Source of the DNA: Verrucomicrobiota bacterium
Lineage (GTDB): Bacteria > Verrucomicrobiota > Verrucomicrobiia > Methylacidiphilales > JBCCWR01
NCBI GenBank assembly: GCA_039192515.1
Contig: JBCCXA010000002.1
Coordinates: 62,001 to 126,000 of the forward strand
DNA length: 64,000 bases
Direction: 5' to 3'
Of the stretch, positions 38,801 to 46,146 are shown in pieces (position 1 is the stretch's first letter; every line of letters starts with the position of its first letter). The notes beneath the pieces were generated by a model, which was not told the DNA's origin, ran no database searches, and saw only the letters and a list, made by a program, of their open reading frames with translations. The position numbers and the translations under genes were made by a program.

Positions 38801-39319
38801 ATAGAACAAGCTCTGACTTGTCTTGCCAAGGTGATGGACGAACCCACTCAATATGCTCAGATAGGTCTCTTTGATCTCGACTGGACAAGATGGAGTCAGA
38901 CGCATCCCCATTTAGTTTCAAATTTCAAGTTTCAGCAGATGGTTAGCAATTACGCAGCTCTAGGTGGCACTGATGGGGAAGCTTCCCACCTTGTTCTCAA
39001 AAGGGAACTAGAGTTACTAGATGAGGGCAGTCGAATGAACAAACTCGAGCAAGAGCTGGCCAAGCATATCGGCAAAATTTTGAGAATTTCATCGGAGCGA
39101 GTCGATTGTAGTCAATCTCTCAATGAGATGGGGATCGATTCCTTGATGTTGGTGGAGCTGACCCTTGTTCTCAAAACAGAGTTCGGCCTAGAGTTTTCCA
39201 ATAAAGAGATGTCTCAGAGTCCTACCATCGAATCTTTGGTAAGAAAAACTTTGCAGAACTGGAGTATGGACGCTGTTTCTAGGCTACAAAGTCAGGTACA
39301 TCAGTCGAGTGCAAATTAA
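32870..39319 (+). CDS. one-module fully reducing type I polyketide synthase
   Basis: 2149 residues; ATG with GGGGAG ribosome-binding site 6 bases upstream. Domains in order: KS (1-430; C181 in DTACSSA, H316 in EAHGTGT, H355 in NMGHLEA), AT (about 540-830; S635 in GHSVGE, VAYHSYQM), DH (about 905-1190; H938 in DHIIND, D1105 in LLDAPIH), a structural psi-KR segment (about 1195-1400), ER (about 1425-1760; SATGGLGLAA), KR (about 1770-1990; TGGTSGFG, LDD motif of B-type ketoreductases, YVAAN), ACP (about 2020-2100; S2091 in GIDSLM). All reductive domains appear intact, so a saturated chain is expected, probably made iteratively. There is no thioesterase or methyltransferase domain; a separate methyltransferase gene follows after 24 bp. 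In the DH motif HxxxGxxxxP the Gly is D942. Confidence 0.93.
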   Translation: MSDSGYEPIALVGIGCRFPGGASSPNAFWKFLKRGGDAIVDVPKDRWDIRRFYSENSDKPGKTHAKKGGYLTERIDQFDSLFFGISPREAQEMDPQQRLLLEVAWEAFEDAGIPHESLQGSNTGVYIGGFALDNLINKLSAASRHEITSSTPAGIMMTILAARISHAFDLLGPSVSMDTACSSALVSIHYACQGLWQRECDMAVAGGVNVMFRPELPILMSKGKFLSKHGYCKAFDEDAGGYTRGEGAGIVVLKRLSDALRDGDRVYCLVGMTGVNQDGHTAGISLPNASSQKALVSRVYKKAAVLPKDLKYIEAHGTGTQAGDPIELTALNSVLSENRNGEKCWVGSVKSNMGHLEAAAGVAGFIKAALVLYHKQVPPNLHFKKPNPQIPFQDICLQVPTQVESLESEAQLFAGVNSFGYGGTNAHAVLQSFVSPQDKGDIETVTDANHHKKTLIPLSARSEQALSDLLNKYLFMLAQKGSQLNFADLVYSMAMRRSHHAHRAVFAAGSIGELQSKMQSLASQEMVDGVDQGHFSGNEPSPLVFIYSGMGPQWWAMGRELMQKEPIFRQAWEKVDEVFTQLAGWSIGEALGDSAENSRVGETQVAQPANFALQVALTELWKHWGIEPVAVMGHSVGEVAAAYVSGALTLEDAVLVSYYRSHYQQTCAGKGTMLAIGLAENEANELIADEAEVSIAALNSPGAVTLAGTLQALTKVSSRLEKDAVFNRFLKVEVAYHSYQMDAIEHEILQALQEIKPRKAHCKLYSSVLGEEIQGEMMGSDYWWQNVRQPVRFAKGVKQLLADGYANFLELGPHPVLSGSIKECGLAKEVKVHVTPSLNRKSGEMDHVLTSLSALYVQGSSLHWSNLLPGEGTFIPLPTYAWQREYCWSESDSARQDRLGNTHEAESQFVYFNENLGLPTPTWEVEFNEQFFPFIHDHIINDKPVFPGAGYLDIGFCLQQLLFEEQACVLSEINFHKMLILEPGQIQKIHVQWHAAASRYDVFSRELAESTNWQLLTSARIIPNAVSKSRKIFAHVEAKERCELELSPEILYDCFKQRGNTYVGAFRRITNFWMKENQFLIKIRALTAQEKKQSKSFALYPTLLDAPIHATLYLMSGNSSVVPVSISRLSYYLASDGSCWAYGKVKQTSARTWQADIVVYNSENIVCVEMEKITFQALTSNVTDMTSWFHKYQWVEPPKSELGNSITKASCLVLDVDSSSCVNELLTEMATVDIKSVRVTPGVKLQKLLVNHYEMTLSEAKSDLIHILEDSSTQQVNSLLYACALDLSEDELELSINTLANYCTYLTALVQAWESVYQGKDITLMILTRGAQAVDGSLPKNGLLAAPVIGLGQLIANEHPHLSCQMVDLDRADQAQNWQEIINHCFTEQLSSEIALRSGKKWAKELMRIESNEEDHLSEETQKLSTDEAIELQLKQPGNLDSFYFQRCERIKPGPNEVEIKVAATSLNYKDLVKAFGKLSRKVSENTYLGDTLGMELSGVITALGKDVAEFQVGDEVVTFVPGSFRAYCKVSANHVVLKPKSLSFEEAPLFTVFLTAYYGLLEIAGIKAGEKILIHSATGGLGLAAIQMAQWVGAEIFATAGNEERRQYLRSLGIQHVMDSRSNAFAQQIRKITNDYGVDVVINALTGEALFESFNLLAPYGRFIEVGKKDIIENSQLPMAAFNQNLLFAAVDVDRMAMQRPKKFKSVMNKVTEAFDSGLFKALPTQVYTANEVSQAFRLMAQNKHIGKIAVTFQGQQVDVAHKKESLLSQSAEGAYLITGGTSGFGLEVAKWLAKQGMGQVILVSRSGGSKEIMGPVLEEMDALGTEIIVKCVDVSDETQVEQLIAEIKEDCLPLYGVIHGATVLDDGLLSEMTAERYAQVMQAKAMGAWYLHEHTKELPLKSFIMFSSISSIIGNRGQANYVAANSFLDALCYHRKSQGLPVLTLNWGALGEVGIAARQAGVAEHFEKMGVGVFSIEQALTCLAKVMDEPTQYAQIGLFDLDWTRWSQTHPHLVSNFKFQQMVSNYAALGGTDGEASHLVLKRELELLDEGSRMNKLEQELAKHIGKILRISSERVDCSQSLNEMGIDSLMLVELTLVLKTEFGLEFSNKEMSQSPTIESLVRKTLQNWSMDAVSRLQSQVHQSSAN

Positions 39320-39343
39320 TCGGAGAAGTAAGGGAAATCAATA

Positions 39344-40753
39344 ATGGAAAAAGGGCTTAGCGGATTAGAAAGCATTGTCGTTTTCAAAAACAGTCAAGGG
39401 GACTCGGGGAGAGGGACCTTAATTCATATCACACGTAAAATGATTGTCTTTGAAATTTACAACCCCTATTCCATTCTCCAGTTAAGTGAAGTGTTGGACG
39501 GGGTTTCGGTGCAGCGAGGTGAGCGAACTATCTACCATGGCCGAGCGGTGGTCAGCAATTTAGTGGCCACGGGTCTGATGTTTATTGTTTCTGCAACTCT
39601 GGTGGACCAATGGAGAGATATGGCAGGACTCAAACCCGGAGAGGGACTGAGAACGGAAACCAAACGCTTCCTGCAGGACTGGGAAGTGAGTCATTCCATC
39701 CAAACGTCATATCAAACCATCGTGAATACCATTGGGGACTTTCTAGGGGAGCTCAGTCATTGGCTGGAAGAGTCGGAAGTCGCCGTGGTAGGTGAGGACG
39801 GAGTGGAAAAAAAGCCTGAATTAGCCGAAGAATTTTTAGACGAAGTGGAGGCGCCTATTGCCCTGAAAGTGGGTGAACTATTTGAAGAATTTGAGGAAGA
39901 GGCCGGGAAAATTCCCGAAGAAGATTTGGTGATTCATAAAGCTTTTACCAGGCGACAGCTTCATCCCCTGATGCTCTGTTCGCCCTTTGTGCACCGATCT
40001 TATGTCAAGCCGTTGGGTTATGCGGGTGATTTTGAAATGGTCAATATGATGCTTTTTGAGTCAGATGCCAAATGTGCTAACACCTATGCCCGCATCGTCG
40101 ACAAATCCTACATCATGACCCAAGCTCCCGAGGCGCACCGCAACCGAATTGTCATGCTGAAAGAGCGCTTGCTCAATGAGGCCGAGCGAGTAGCTGCGGA
40201 AGAGCGTATGCTTACAGTGCTCAATATCGGTTGTGGGCCCGCCGTAGAGATTCAGCGTTTTATTAAGGAGGAGGAGGTTTCGGCTTTAACCCAATTTACC
40301 TTAATGGATTTCAATGATGTCACCATTGCCTATACTGAACAAAAGATTAAGCAGGCCATTGCGTCAAGTGGTCGCAAGCCTGCCGTCAAAATTATTCAGA
40401 AGTCGATTGATACCTTATTAAAAGAAGCTCATGATAATACCAACTTAATTGCTCCCAACAGCTATGATTTTGTTTATTGTGCGGGTCTGTTTGACTATTT
40501 TTCTGATTCGGTTTGCAAAAACTTAACCGCTTTGTTCTATCAGTGGGTCAAGCCGGGGGGGTTGGTCACGGTGACCAATGTGCACGCCAACAATCCGGTA
40601 AAAAATATTATGGAACATTTACTGGAGTGGTATTTGGTCTACCGGGATGAGCAGGATATGGAGTTTCTCATACCTGATGAGGTGCAAGGTGAAGTCATTC
40701 CAGATACTACTGGTGTGAATGTTCTTTTGGATATTCGGAAGCTTCGAGGCTAA
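39344..40753 (+). CDS. SAM methyltransferase of the PhcB / 3-hydroxy fatty acid methyl ester type
   Basis: 469 residues. N-terminal PilZ-like beta-barrel region (about 10-100, SGRGTLIHITRKMIVFEIY), a helical segment (115-230), and a class I methyltransferase domain (about 235-460) with SAM-binding VLNIGCGPAVEIQRF (about 293-307). The segment RSYVKPLGYAGDFEMVNMML is characteristic of the family usually annotated 'extracellular factor (EF) 3-hydroxypalmitic acid methyl ester biosynthesis protein', to which Ralstonia PhcB is linked. Probable role: methylating the carboxyl of the acyl chain released from the upstream PKS. Good ribosome-binding site (AAGGGA). The kinase gene begins 1 bp after its stop. 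Confidence 0.8.
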   Translation: MEKGLSGLESIVVFKNSQGDSGRGTLIHITRKMIVFEIYNPYSILQLSEVLDGVSVQRGERTIYHGRAVVSNLVATGLMFIVSATLVDQWRDMAGLKPGEGLRTETKRFLQDWEVSHSIQTSYQTIVNTIGDFLGELSHWLEESEVAVVGEDGVEKKPELAEEFLDEVEAPIALKVGELFEEFEEEAGKIPEEDLVIHKAFTRRQLHPLMLCSPFVHRSYVKPLGYAGDFEMVNMMLFESDAKCANTYARIVDKSYIMTQAPEAHRNRIVMLKERLLNEAERVAAEERMLTVLNIGCGPAVEIQRFIKEEEVSALTQFTLMDFNDVTIAYTEQKIKQAIASSGRKPAVKIIQKSIDTLLKEAHDNTNLIAPNSYDFVYCAGLFDYFSDSVCKNLTALFYQWVKPGGLVTVTNVHANNPVKNIMEHLLEWYLVYRDEQDMEFLIPDEVQGEVIPDTTGVNVLLDIRKLRG

Positions 40754-40754
40754 G

Positions 40755-43370
40755 ATGAGAAGGTTATTAACATCAAGACAGCAACTAGAATTTAATATTG
40801 AGGACAGGCAAAGTCGCCTAAACGCCTCAAAAGTTGCTTATGTTATTACAATATTTTATATGCCTGCCGGCTCTTTACTCGACTACATCATATACAGGGA
40901 TTTATTCTGGGATTTCTTGCTGATCAGGTTATTAGAAAGTTTTCTATTAGCTATTATACTTCCACTTCTTTTTCTTAATATAGGTCGAAAATTTGTAAAA
41001 ATTTGGCCGTTGTTTCTTGGTCTAATTACTAGTGCTGTAATATCGTGGATGATTTATAAAACGGAGGGTGCTAATTCCGTTTACTATGGTGGCCTAAATT
41101 TAGTTATATTGGTGATGTCGGTATTAATTCCCTGGAGCCTTTGGGAAACCATGATTTTGTGGCTGGGAACCTTATTTCTATATACGGTAGCTTGTTTAGC
41201 TCACAGTCAAATAATCAATATAGAGGTTAGTTTCTTTATATTTTTAACCGGATTAGCGTGTGTTATTTCTACTTATTTAGCCTCTAAGGCGAGGCTTAAG
41301 GACTTTCTCTTAAGGCAACAGCTCAATGAGAGAAACGATGAATTACAGCGGCTCGATCAACAGAAGACGCAATTTTTCTCTAACATCAGTCACGAGCTGA
41401 GAACGCCGCTTACCTTGATCTTGTCTCCTATACAGGATCTGCTGCATAAGTCGGAAAAGTTACCTGACCAAGTGCATAAGACTCTTTTACTGGCCATGCA
41501 GAATTCATTGCGCCTATTAAAGCTCATCAATGATTTACTGGAGGTGACTCGGCTGGAGCAGGCAGAGTTCAAAGCGGACTTTAAAAGGATTGAGGCGGGA
41601 GGTATGGTGAAAAGCCTGGCCCATTCCATCAGGCACTTAGCGATTGCCAAAGAGATCAAGCTACAGATTGAGGGAGCAAAAGAACCGTTGTGGATTCTGG
41701 GAGATCTTAGCTTGCTGGAGAAAGTGTTTCTCAATCTCTTTACCAATGCCATTAAATTTACCAAGGAAGGGGGGGTAATTTATGTGCGTTGCAGAAAAGA
41801 TGGAGAGCAAGTTTTTTTTGAAGTAGAGGATACGGGAATTGGTATTCCAGAAAAAGAGTTGCCTAATATTTTTGACCGGTTTCACCAGGTTGACGGCTCC
41901 TCTACCCGCAAGTATCAAGGCGTGGGGATAGGCTTATCTTTGGTTAGAGATCTCGTTCATAAACACGGTGGGAAAATAGAGGTGAAAAGCGAGGAGGGAA
42001 AAGGCACGTGTTTCCAAATTTGCTTGAAGGGAGCTCCTGCCCAGACCGATGAAGAAGCGGTCACCCTTTCCACTCAAACGTCGTCGATACCTAAAGCATC
42101 ACAAGACCCATTATTGGCAGCGTTCAAGTCCGCTGACCGCTTTTTAGTGCATCATGAGGAAAGTGAGGCATTACCCGAAATTGGCCAAGGTGAGTTTACC
42201 CTACTAGTAGTGGATGATGAGCCCGACATGAGACGCTTTATTACTAGTACGGTAAGTGAAAAATACACAATTATTCAAGCTGCTGATGGGGTGTCCGGTT
42301 TAGAGCTCGCTAAAGCGCGCCGGCCACATTTGATTTTGCTGGATTGGATGTTGCCGGGCATGAGTGGACCTGAGGTTTGTAAAAAAATTAAGGGAGATAA
42401 GGAAACAAGAGGGATAAAAATCCTGATGCTGACGGCTAAGATGGACGAGGAATCCAAGATAGAAGGCTTGAATGCTGGAGCCGATGACTTTTTAGTGAAG
42501 CCTTTTAGTACTTTGGAGTTGCAAAGCCGGGTAAAAAACCATCTCAATACAGCAGCTTTGGAAGCGGATTTGAGAGAGAGTAATCAAGAACTCCAGCAGG
42601 CTTTAGATCATTTGAAGGCTACGGAGTCTCAGCTCATACAAAGCGAAAAGATGAATGCCATGGGCAATCTGTCTGCGGGCTTGCTACATGAGATCAATAA
42701 CCCACTGAATTTTTCATTAACCGCTTTGAGTTTTGCTTCACAGTCGTTGTCGAGTGATGATGAGATGGTACGCGAAGCGTTGGATGATATCGAAAACGGG
42801 TTGGGAAGGGTGCGTGATATTGTCTCTGACTTGCGCATCTTTGCCTATCCCGATGAAAAAGGTTCTCTGGAATGGGTGTCTATGGAGGAACCCATCAAAT
42901 CTGCTTTAAGAATGTTGTCGCACGAGTTAAACAATGTAGAGTTTGAGTCTCAGGTATGTAACGATTCCATAGCCTATCTTTGTAGGCAGCAAATTACACA
43001 TGTAGTCATTAATTTAATATCAAACTCGGTGAAAGCTACCAAGGATACTGCTGCTAAACGGAAGCCACAAATCTATTTGAAAGTTGAGAAAGTGGAGGAT
43101 GAATATTTGCGTCTTTCAGTTAAAGACAATGGTTGTGGTGTCAGTCAGGAAACCTTAAAGAAAGTCTTTAATCCCTTTTTTACGACTCGTGAAGTAGGGG
43201 AGGGCTTAGGGATCGGCTTAAGCCTTTGTCACACTTTGGTTAAGAATCATAAAGGAACAATCGATATGAGGAGCAAGGAAGGGGAATGGACTGAGGTCAT
43301 AGTGACGCTCCCTATTAACCCCGCGGAAGGGAAAGATGACAGCAGAAACAGATTATTACAAAGTATATAA
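40755..43370 (+). CDS. hybrid sensor kinase: membrane HK + receiver + second HK (PhcS-PhcR-like fusion)
   Basis: 871 residues from ATG 40755, 1 bp after the methyltransferase stop; an in-frame ATG at 40719 would overlap that gene. About six transmembrane helices (residues 20-195), HisKA with H213 in SHELRTPL, HATPase with GVGIGLSLV, receiver domain with D530 in LLDWMLPGMSG and the Lys in LVKPFS, coiled coil, then a second HisKA with H645 in LLHEINNPL and a second HATPase (NLISNSVKAT, GLGIGLSLC). Both kinase modules look active. In Ralstonia, PhcS (6-TM kinase) and PhcR (receiver-kinase) are separate adjacent proteins; this gene is equivalent to both joined. Confidence 0.88.
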   Translation: MRRLLTSRQQLEFNIEDRQSRLNASKVAYVITIFYMPAGSLLDYIIYRDLFWDFLLIRLLESFLLAIILPLLFLNIGRKFVKIWPLFLGLITSAVISWMIYKTEGANSVYYGGLNLVILVMSVLIPWSLWETMILWLGTLFLYTVACLAHSQIINIEVSFFIFLTGLACVISTYLASKARLKDFLLRQQLNERNDELQRLDQQKTQFFSNISHELRTPLTLILSPIQDLLHKSEKLPDQVHKTLLLAMQNSLRLLKLINDLLEVTRLEQAEFKADFKRIEAGGMVKSLAHSIRHLAIAKEIKLQIEGAKEPLWILGDLSLLEKVFLNLFTNAIKFTKEGGVIYVRCRKDGEQVFFEVEDTGIGIPEKELPNIFDRFHQVDGSSTRKYQGVGIGLSLVRDLVHKHGGKIEVKSEEGKGTCFQICLKGAPAQTDEEAVTLSTQTSSIPKASQDPLLAAFKSADRFLVHHEESEALPEIGQGEFTLLVVDDEPDMRRFITSTVSEKYTIIQAADGVSGLELAKARRPHLILLDWMLPGMSGPEVCKKIKGDKETRGIKILMLTAKMDEESKIEGLNAGADDFLVKPFSTLELQSRVKNHLNTAALEADLRESNQELQQALDHLKATESQLIQSEKMNAMGNLSAGLLHEINNPLNFSLTALSFASQSLSSDDEMVREALDDIENGLGRVRDIVSDLRIFAYPDEKGSLEWVSMEEPIKSALRMLSHELNNVEFESQVCNDSIAYLCRQQITHVVINLISNSVKATKDTAAKRKPQIYLKVEKVEDEYLRLSVKDNGCGVSQETLKKVFNPFFTTREVGEGLGIGLSLCHTLVKNHKGTIDMRSKEGEWTEVIVTLPINPAEGKDDSRNRLLQSI

Positions 43371-44556
43371 AATTCTTTACGTGGATGATGAGACAAATTC
43401 ACTGAAGTACTTCAATAGGTATTTTAATACAAAATTTCAGGTGACTACAGCTGAGACTGCGGATGAAGCTTTGGAAATACTGGCCGAGGCTCAGGGGGAC
43501 TATGCCTTAGTCATGTCGGATCAGCGTATGCCCGGAATGCAGGGGGTTGATTTTTTAGCAGAGGTTAGACGCGAGTATCCAAAGATTGTGAGAATTCTCA
43601 CAACAGCATATGCGGATCTAGAGAGTGCCATGGACTCGGTGAATAAGGGCTATGTCTATCGTTATGTGGTGAAGCCTTGGAATCTACCCGAGCTGGAAAT
43701 GGTGCTCAAGCAGTGTTTTGATTATTACAGACTTTTGCAGGAGAGAGAGTCGCTGATCTATGAGAAGCTCAGTGTCAATCAGCGCTTTTTGATCGCCAAT
43801 CGTGTGCATTGTTTAGGCTTAGTCACGGCAGCCCAGGGTGGAACTTGGGAATTTGCTGAGTTAGCACTAGCTGATTATGTCAAAGATATTCCAAGGGGCA
43901 TTGAAAAAGCTTGCCAAGAATTTGCCATAGATAAGAGCAAGGATATTTTACGAGGTGGAAGTATGTTGCAGAGCGAAGAAAGAGCTCCATTACTGCATTT
44001 GGCCAGGGACCTATCCACATTTATACAAGAAATAAAACTTGGTGATAAGGAAGAAGTGGATTTCTCTGTATGGATCAAGGAGCTTCAAACTACTGCCAAA
44101 TTACAGATAGATTTAGATTTAGCCGATCAATTGCCCAGCTTATCCATAGGCAAAGCTTGCTTAGAAACGGTCTTGCAGGACTTGTCCGAACTCGTTAGCA
44201 AACACGGAGATGGTAGGGCACATTTGAAGGGAGCCGTTGGCCAAGACCCACATCTTGGTAATGTGGTGAAGCTTGTGCTTTCCTGTAAGAGTTCGAGTTT
44301 ATGGAGTTCTTACAACCTTATAGAATTATACGCCTTGCTTCTCAAGGACGAAGGATGGGAGTCGGGTCTTAAGTTGTTTCGAGCCTATTTAGGAGTTTAT
44401 GCCCATGGTGGGGTAATCCATCGGGTTCATGATGAAGAAGTGTGTGGTGTGGAAATGAAAATTCCCCTCAATATAAAGGATAAAGCCCGCTCAACGGCAA
44501 AAGATGCGGTCGATTTATTATTAGCGACTTTTGCGAAATGGGATGCTAGGGGTTAG
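43336..44556 (+). CDS. receiver protein with degenerate kinase-like C-terminus (PhcQ-like) 1
   Basis: 406 residues; starts inside the last 35 bp of the kinase gene with ribosome-binding site GGAAGGGAAAG. Receiver domain (about 10-130) with D62 in SDQRMPG, T in LTTAYAD and Lys in VVKPWNL. The rest (about 150-395) resembles a histidine kinase core, but the phospho-acceptor position is empty (NRVHCLGLVTAAQGG..., Gly169 where His is expected). The ATP-lid glycine motifs are absent, although GGVIHR...GVEMKIPL keeps the end of the fold. Most likely a signalling adaptor downstream of the hybrid kinase. Confidence 0.8.
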   Translation: MTAETDYYKVYKILYVDDETNSLKYFNRYFNTKFQVTTAETADEALEILAEAQGDYALVMSDQRMPGMQGVDFLAEVRREYPKIVRILTTAYADLESAMDSVNKGYVYRYVVKPWNLPELEMVLKQCFDYYRLLQERESLIYEKLSVNQRFLIANRVHCLGLVTAAQGGTWEFAELALADYVKDIPRGIEKACQEFAIDKSKDILRGGSMLQSEERAPLLHLARDLSTFIQEIKLGDKEEVDFSVWIKELQTTAKLQIDLDLADQLPSLSIGKACLETVLQDLSELVSKHGDGRAHLKGAVGQDPHLGNVVKLVLSCKSSSLWSSYNLIELYALLLKDEGWESGLKLFRAYLGVYAHGGVIHRVHDEEVCGVEMKIPLNIKDKARSTAKDAVDLLLATFAKWDARG

Positions 44557-44607
44557 ACGTCAGAAATATATTGTTTGTTGCATGCAATTGAGAAAGAGTG
44601 GTTTATC

Positions 44608-45873
44608 ATGATAGAGAATAAAGAGCCATCCAGGTTACCTGTTGTCTTATATGTAGATGACGAGCTGAAGTCGCTCAAGTATTTTGAGAAATTCTTTGAG
44701 AAGGAATTTCAGGTTATCACGGCCTCTTCTGCTCAGGAAGGGATGGATATCCTAGATGATCGCGGACAGCAGCTAGCGGTCCTATTGGTCGATCAACGCA
44801 TGCCCATGAGACCCGGCGTCGACTTGCTGGCCATGGCAAGAGATAAATTTCCCAACATCACCAGGATCATGACCACGGCCTACACGGATATTGATTCCGC
44901 AGTTCGAGCTATTAATGAAGGGCAAGTCTTTCGTTATGTGACCAAGCCTTGGGATCTGGAGCTTTTAAAAGAGATTTTATTGCTTGCTGTAGAAGAAAAC
45001 AAAACACACCAGCACAAAGATTTGTCGGTAGATGAGCGAGTCGATCTCGCAAAAAGACTCGTGGTTGCCGACCGTGTAGAAAATTTGAGAAGGAGTGCGG
45101 AGTGTGTGTCCTGGCGTTTAAGAAACTCTATAGCATCTATATCAGCCTTTACCAAGATCATGCTGATTGAGTTGGAAAAAGGTATTGAAGAGAGTGATAT
45201 CAAGGAGCGAAGAAAAGCATTTCTAGATCTCGGAAGAATTGCCAATAGAGAAATCGGTGAGGTTACCAGTTTCCTGAAGAAACTGTTGTTGATTAGCCAA
45301 AGCGGAGGTGATTTTAATCCTCAACGATTGGACAGCAAGATGCTTGTTGACGGGTGGATCCGAACGGTTCGTTCGGAATTCGATAAGAAAAGCATTAATT
45401 TTATCATGAGCCCAGACTCGGAGTACCCAAAGATCATGGGTGATGATAAATTGCTCATGAAATCTGGTAACACGCTCCTTAAAGTCATGCTCAAGGTGAT
45501 TGATCCTCATACAGAAATTTCTGTTAAGAGCTCGACAACAGCACTTAAAGGCCAGCGTGGGTTGGTGGTTCGCTTTCGCTTGGCAAAAGGAGCAGTTTGG
45601 GCTGATTCAGATTGGAAAAGCCTCTTTGACCCTTTTTCAAAAAGTTCTGATTACGATAATACTTTGGAGCTCCTTGGTGCTTTTTTTGTGACTTATCAAC
45701 ACGGGGGCGAGATCACCGTGAATAGAGACTTCGAGGATGGCTGTGGTTTGGATTTCTTTTTGCCCCTTAATAACACAGAAGAGGTCTTTGCTCCTTTTGA
45801 AAATGATAATTTTGATAGGCTTTGGGAGCAATTCACTGGTTCAGAAAAGGAAAAGGCTAGTGAGCAAAGTTGA
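44608..45873 (+). CDS. receiver protein with degenerate kinase-like C-terminus (PhcQ-like) 2
   Basis: 421 residues from ATG 44608; an in-frame TTG at 44575 is less likely because AAAGAG precedes the ATG at suitable distance. Same layout as the preceding gene, probably an old duplicate: receiver with D62 in LLVDQRMP and Lys in VTKPWDL, then a kinase-like region. At the His position stands W169 (SWRLRNSIASI aligned with AHELRNPL), and the G2 box is replaced by YDNTLELLGAFF before YQHGGEITV. Last gene of the operon; the dispersed repeat copy C begins at its stop codon. Confidence 0.8.
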   Translation: MIENKEPSRLPVVLYVDDELKSLKYFEKFFEKEFQVITASSAQEGMDILDDRGQQLAVLLVDQRMPMRPGVDLLAMARDKFPNITRIMTTAYTDIDSAVRAINEGQVFRYVTKPWDLELLKEILLLAVEENKTHQHKDLSVDERVDLAKRLVVADRVENLRRSAECVSWRLRNSIASISAFTKIMLIELEKGIEESDIKERRKAFLDLGRIANREIGEVTSFLKKLLLISQSGGDFNPQRLDSKMLVDGWIRTVRSEFDKKSINFIMSPDSEYPKIMGDDKLLMKSGNTLLKVMLKVIDPHTEISVKSSTTALKGQRGLVVRFRLAKGAVWADSDWKSLFDPFSKSSDYDNTLELLGAFFVTYQHGGEITVNRDFEDGCGLDFFLPLNNTEEVFAPFENDNFDRLWEQFTGSEKEKASEQS

Positions 45874-46041
45874 ACTCGTATCAAGCAACAGAAATCTAAA
45901 GATGTGCACAACATCTTGGTTCCAAGAGGCATAGACTTATCTGGGGGTGTCACGTACGGAGGTATCTTTGTCGACACGCTTTTCTTTGTGACTCAAGCTT
46001 TTACACATCTCGTTCAACTTCCATGACATCATCCGGGTTGA
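45871..46041 (+). repeat. MITE-like dispersed repeat, copy C
   Basis: 171 bp. The first base triplet is the stop codon of the upstream receiver gene. Left end TGAACTCGTATCAAGC and right end GACATCATCCGGGTTGA are imperfect complements of each other and match the other copies; the core GTCGACACGCTTTTC...ACTCAAGCTTTTACAC is nearly identical to copy A. A further segment homologous to the inside of copy F follows at about 46047-46100. Confidence 0.7.
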
Positions 46042-46146
46042 TATCAGGGCATCAATCCGGTAGAGATAGTCTGTGCATACTGTAATCTTCTGGATACCCC
46101 CGTTGTGTGCCAGGATATGACAAAAAATGCCCATGCGAACTTTCCC

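Noticed and set aside
45937..46134. Minus-strand frame reading LNEMCKSLSHKEKRVDKD, echoed at 58361-58585 as MKEMRKSLSCREKRIDKD
   Set aside because: The similarity first looked like a conserved small protein, but it follows from the dispersed DNA repeat. The frame is broken or has a different start in other copies, and no ribosome-binding site is present.
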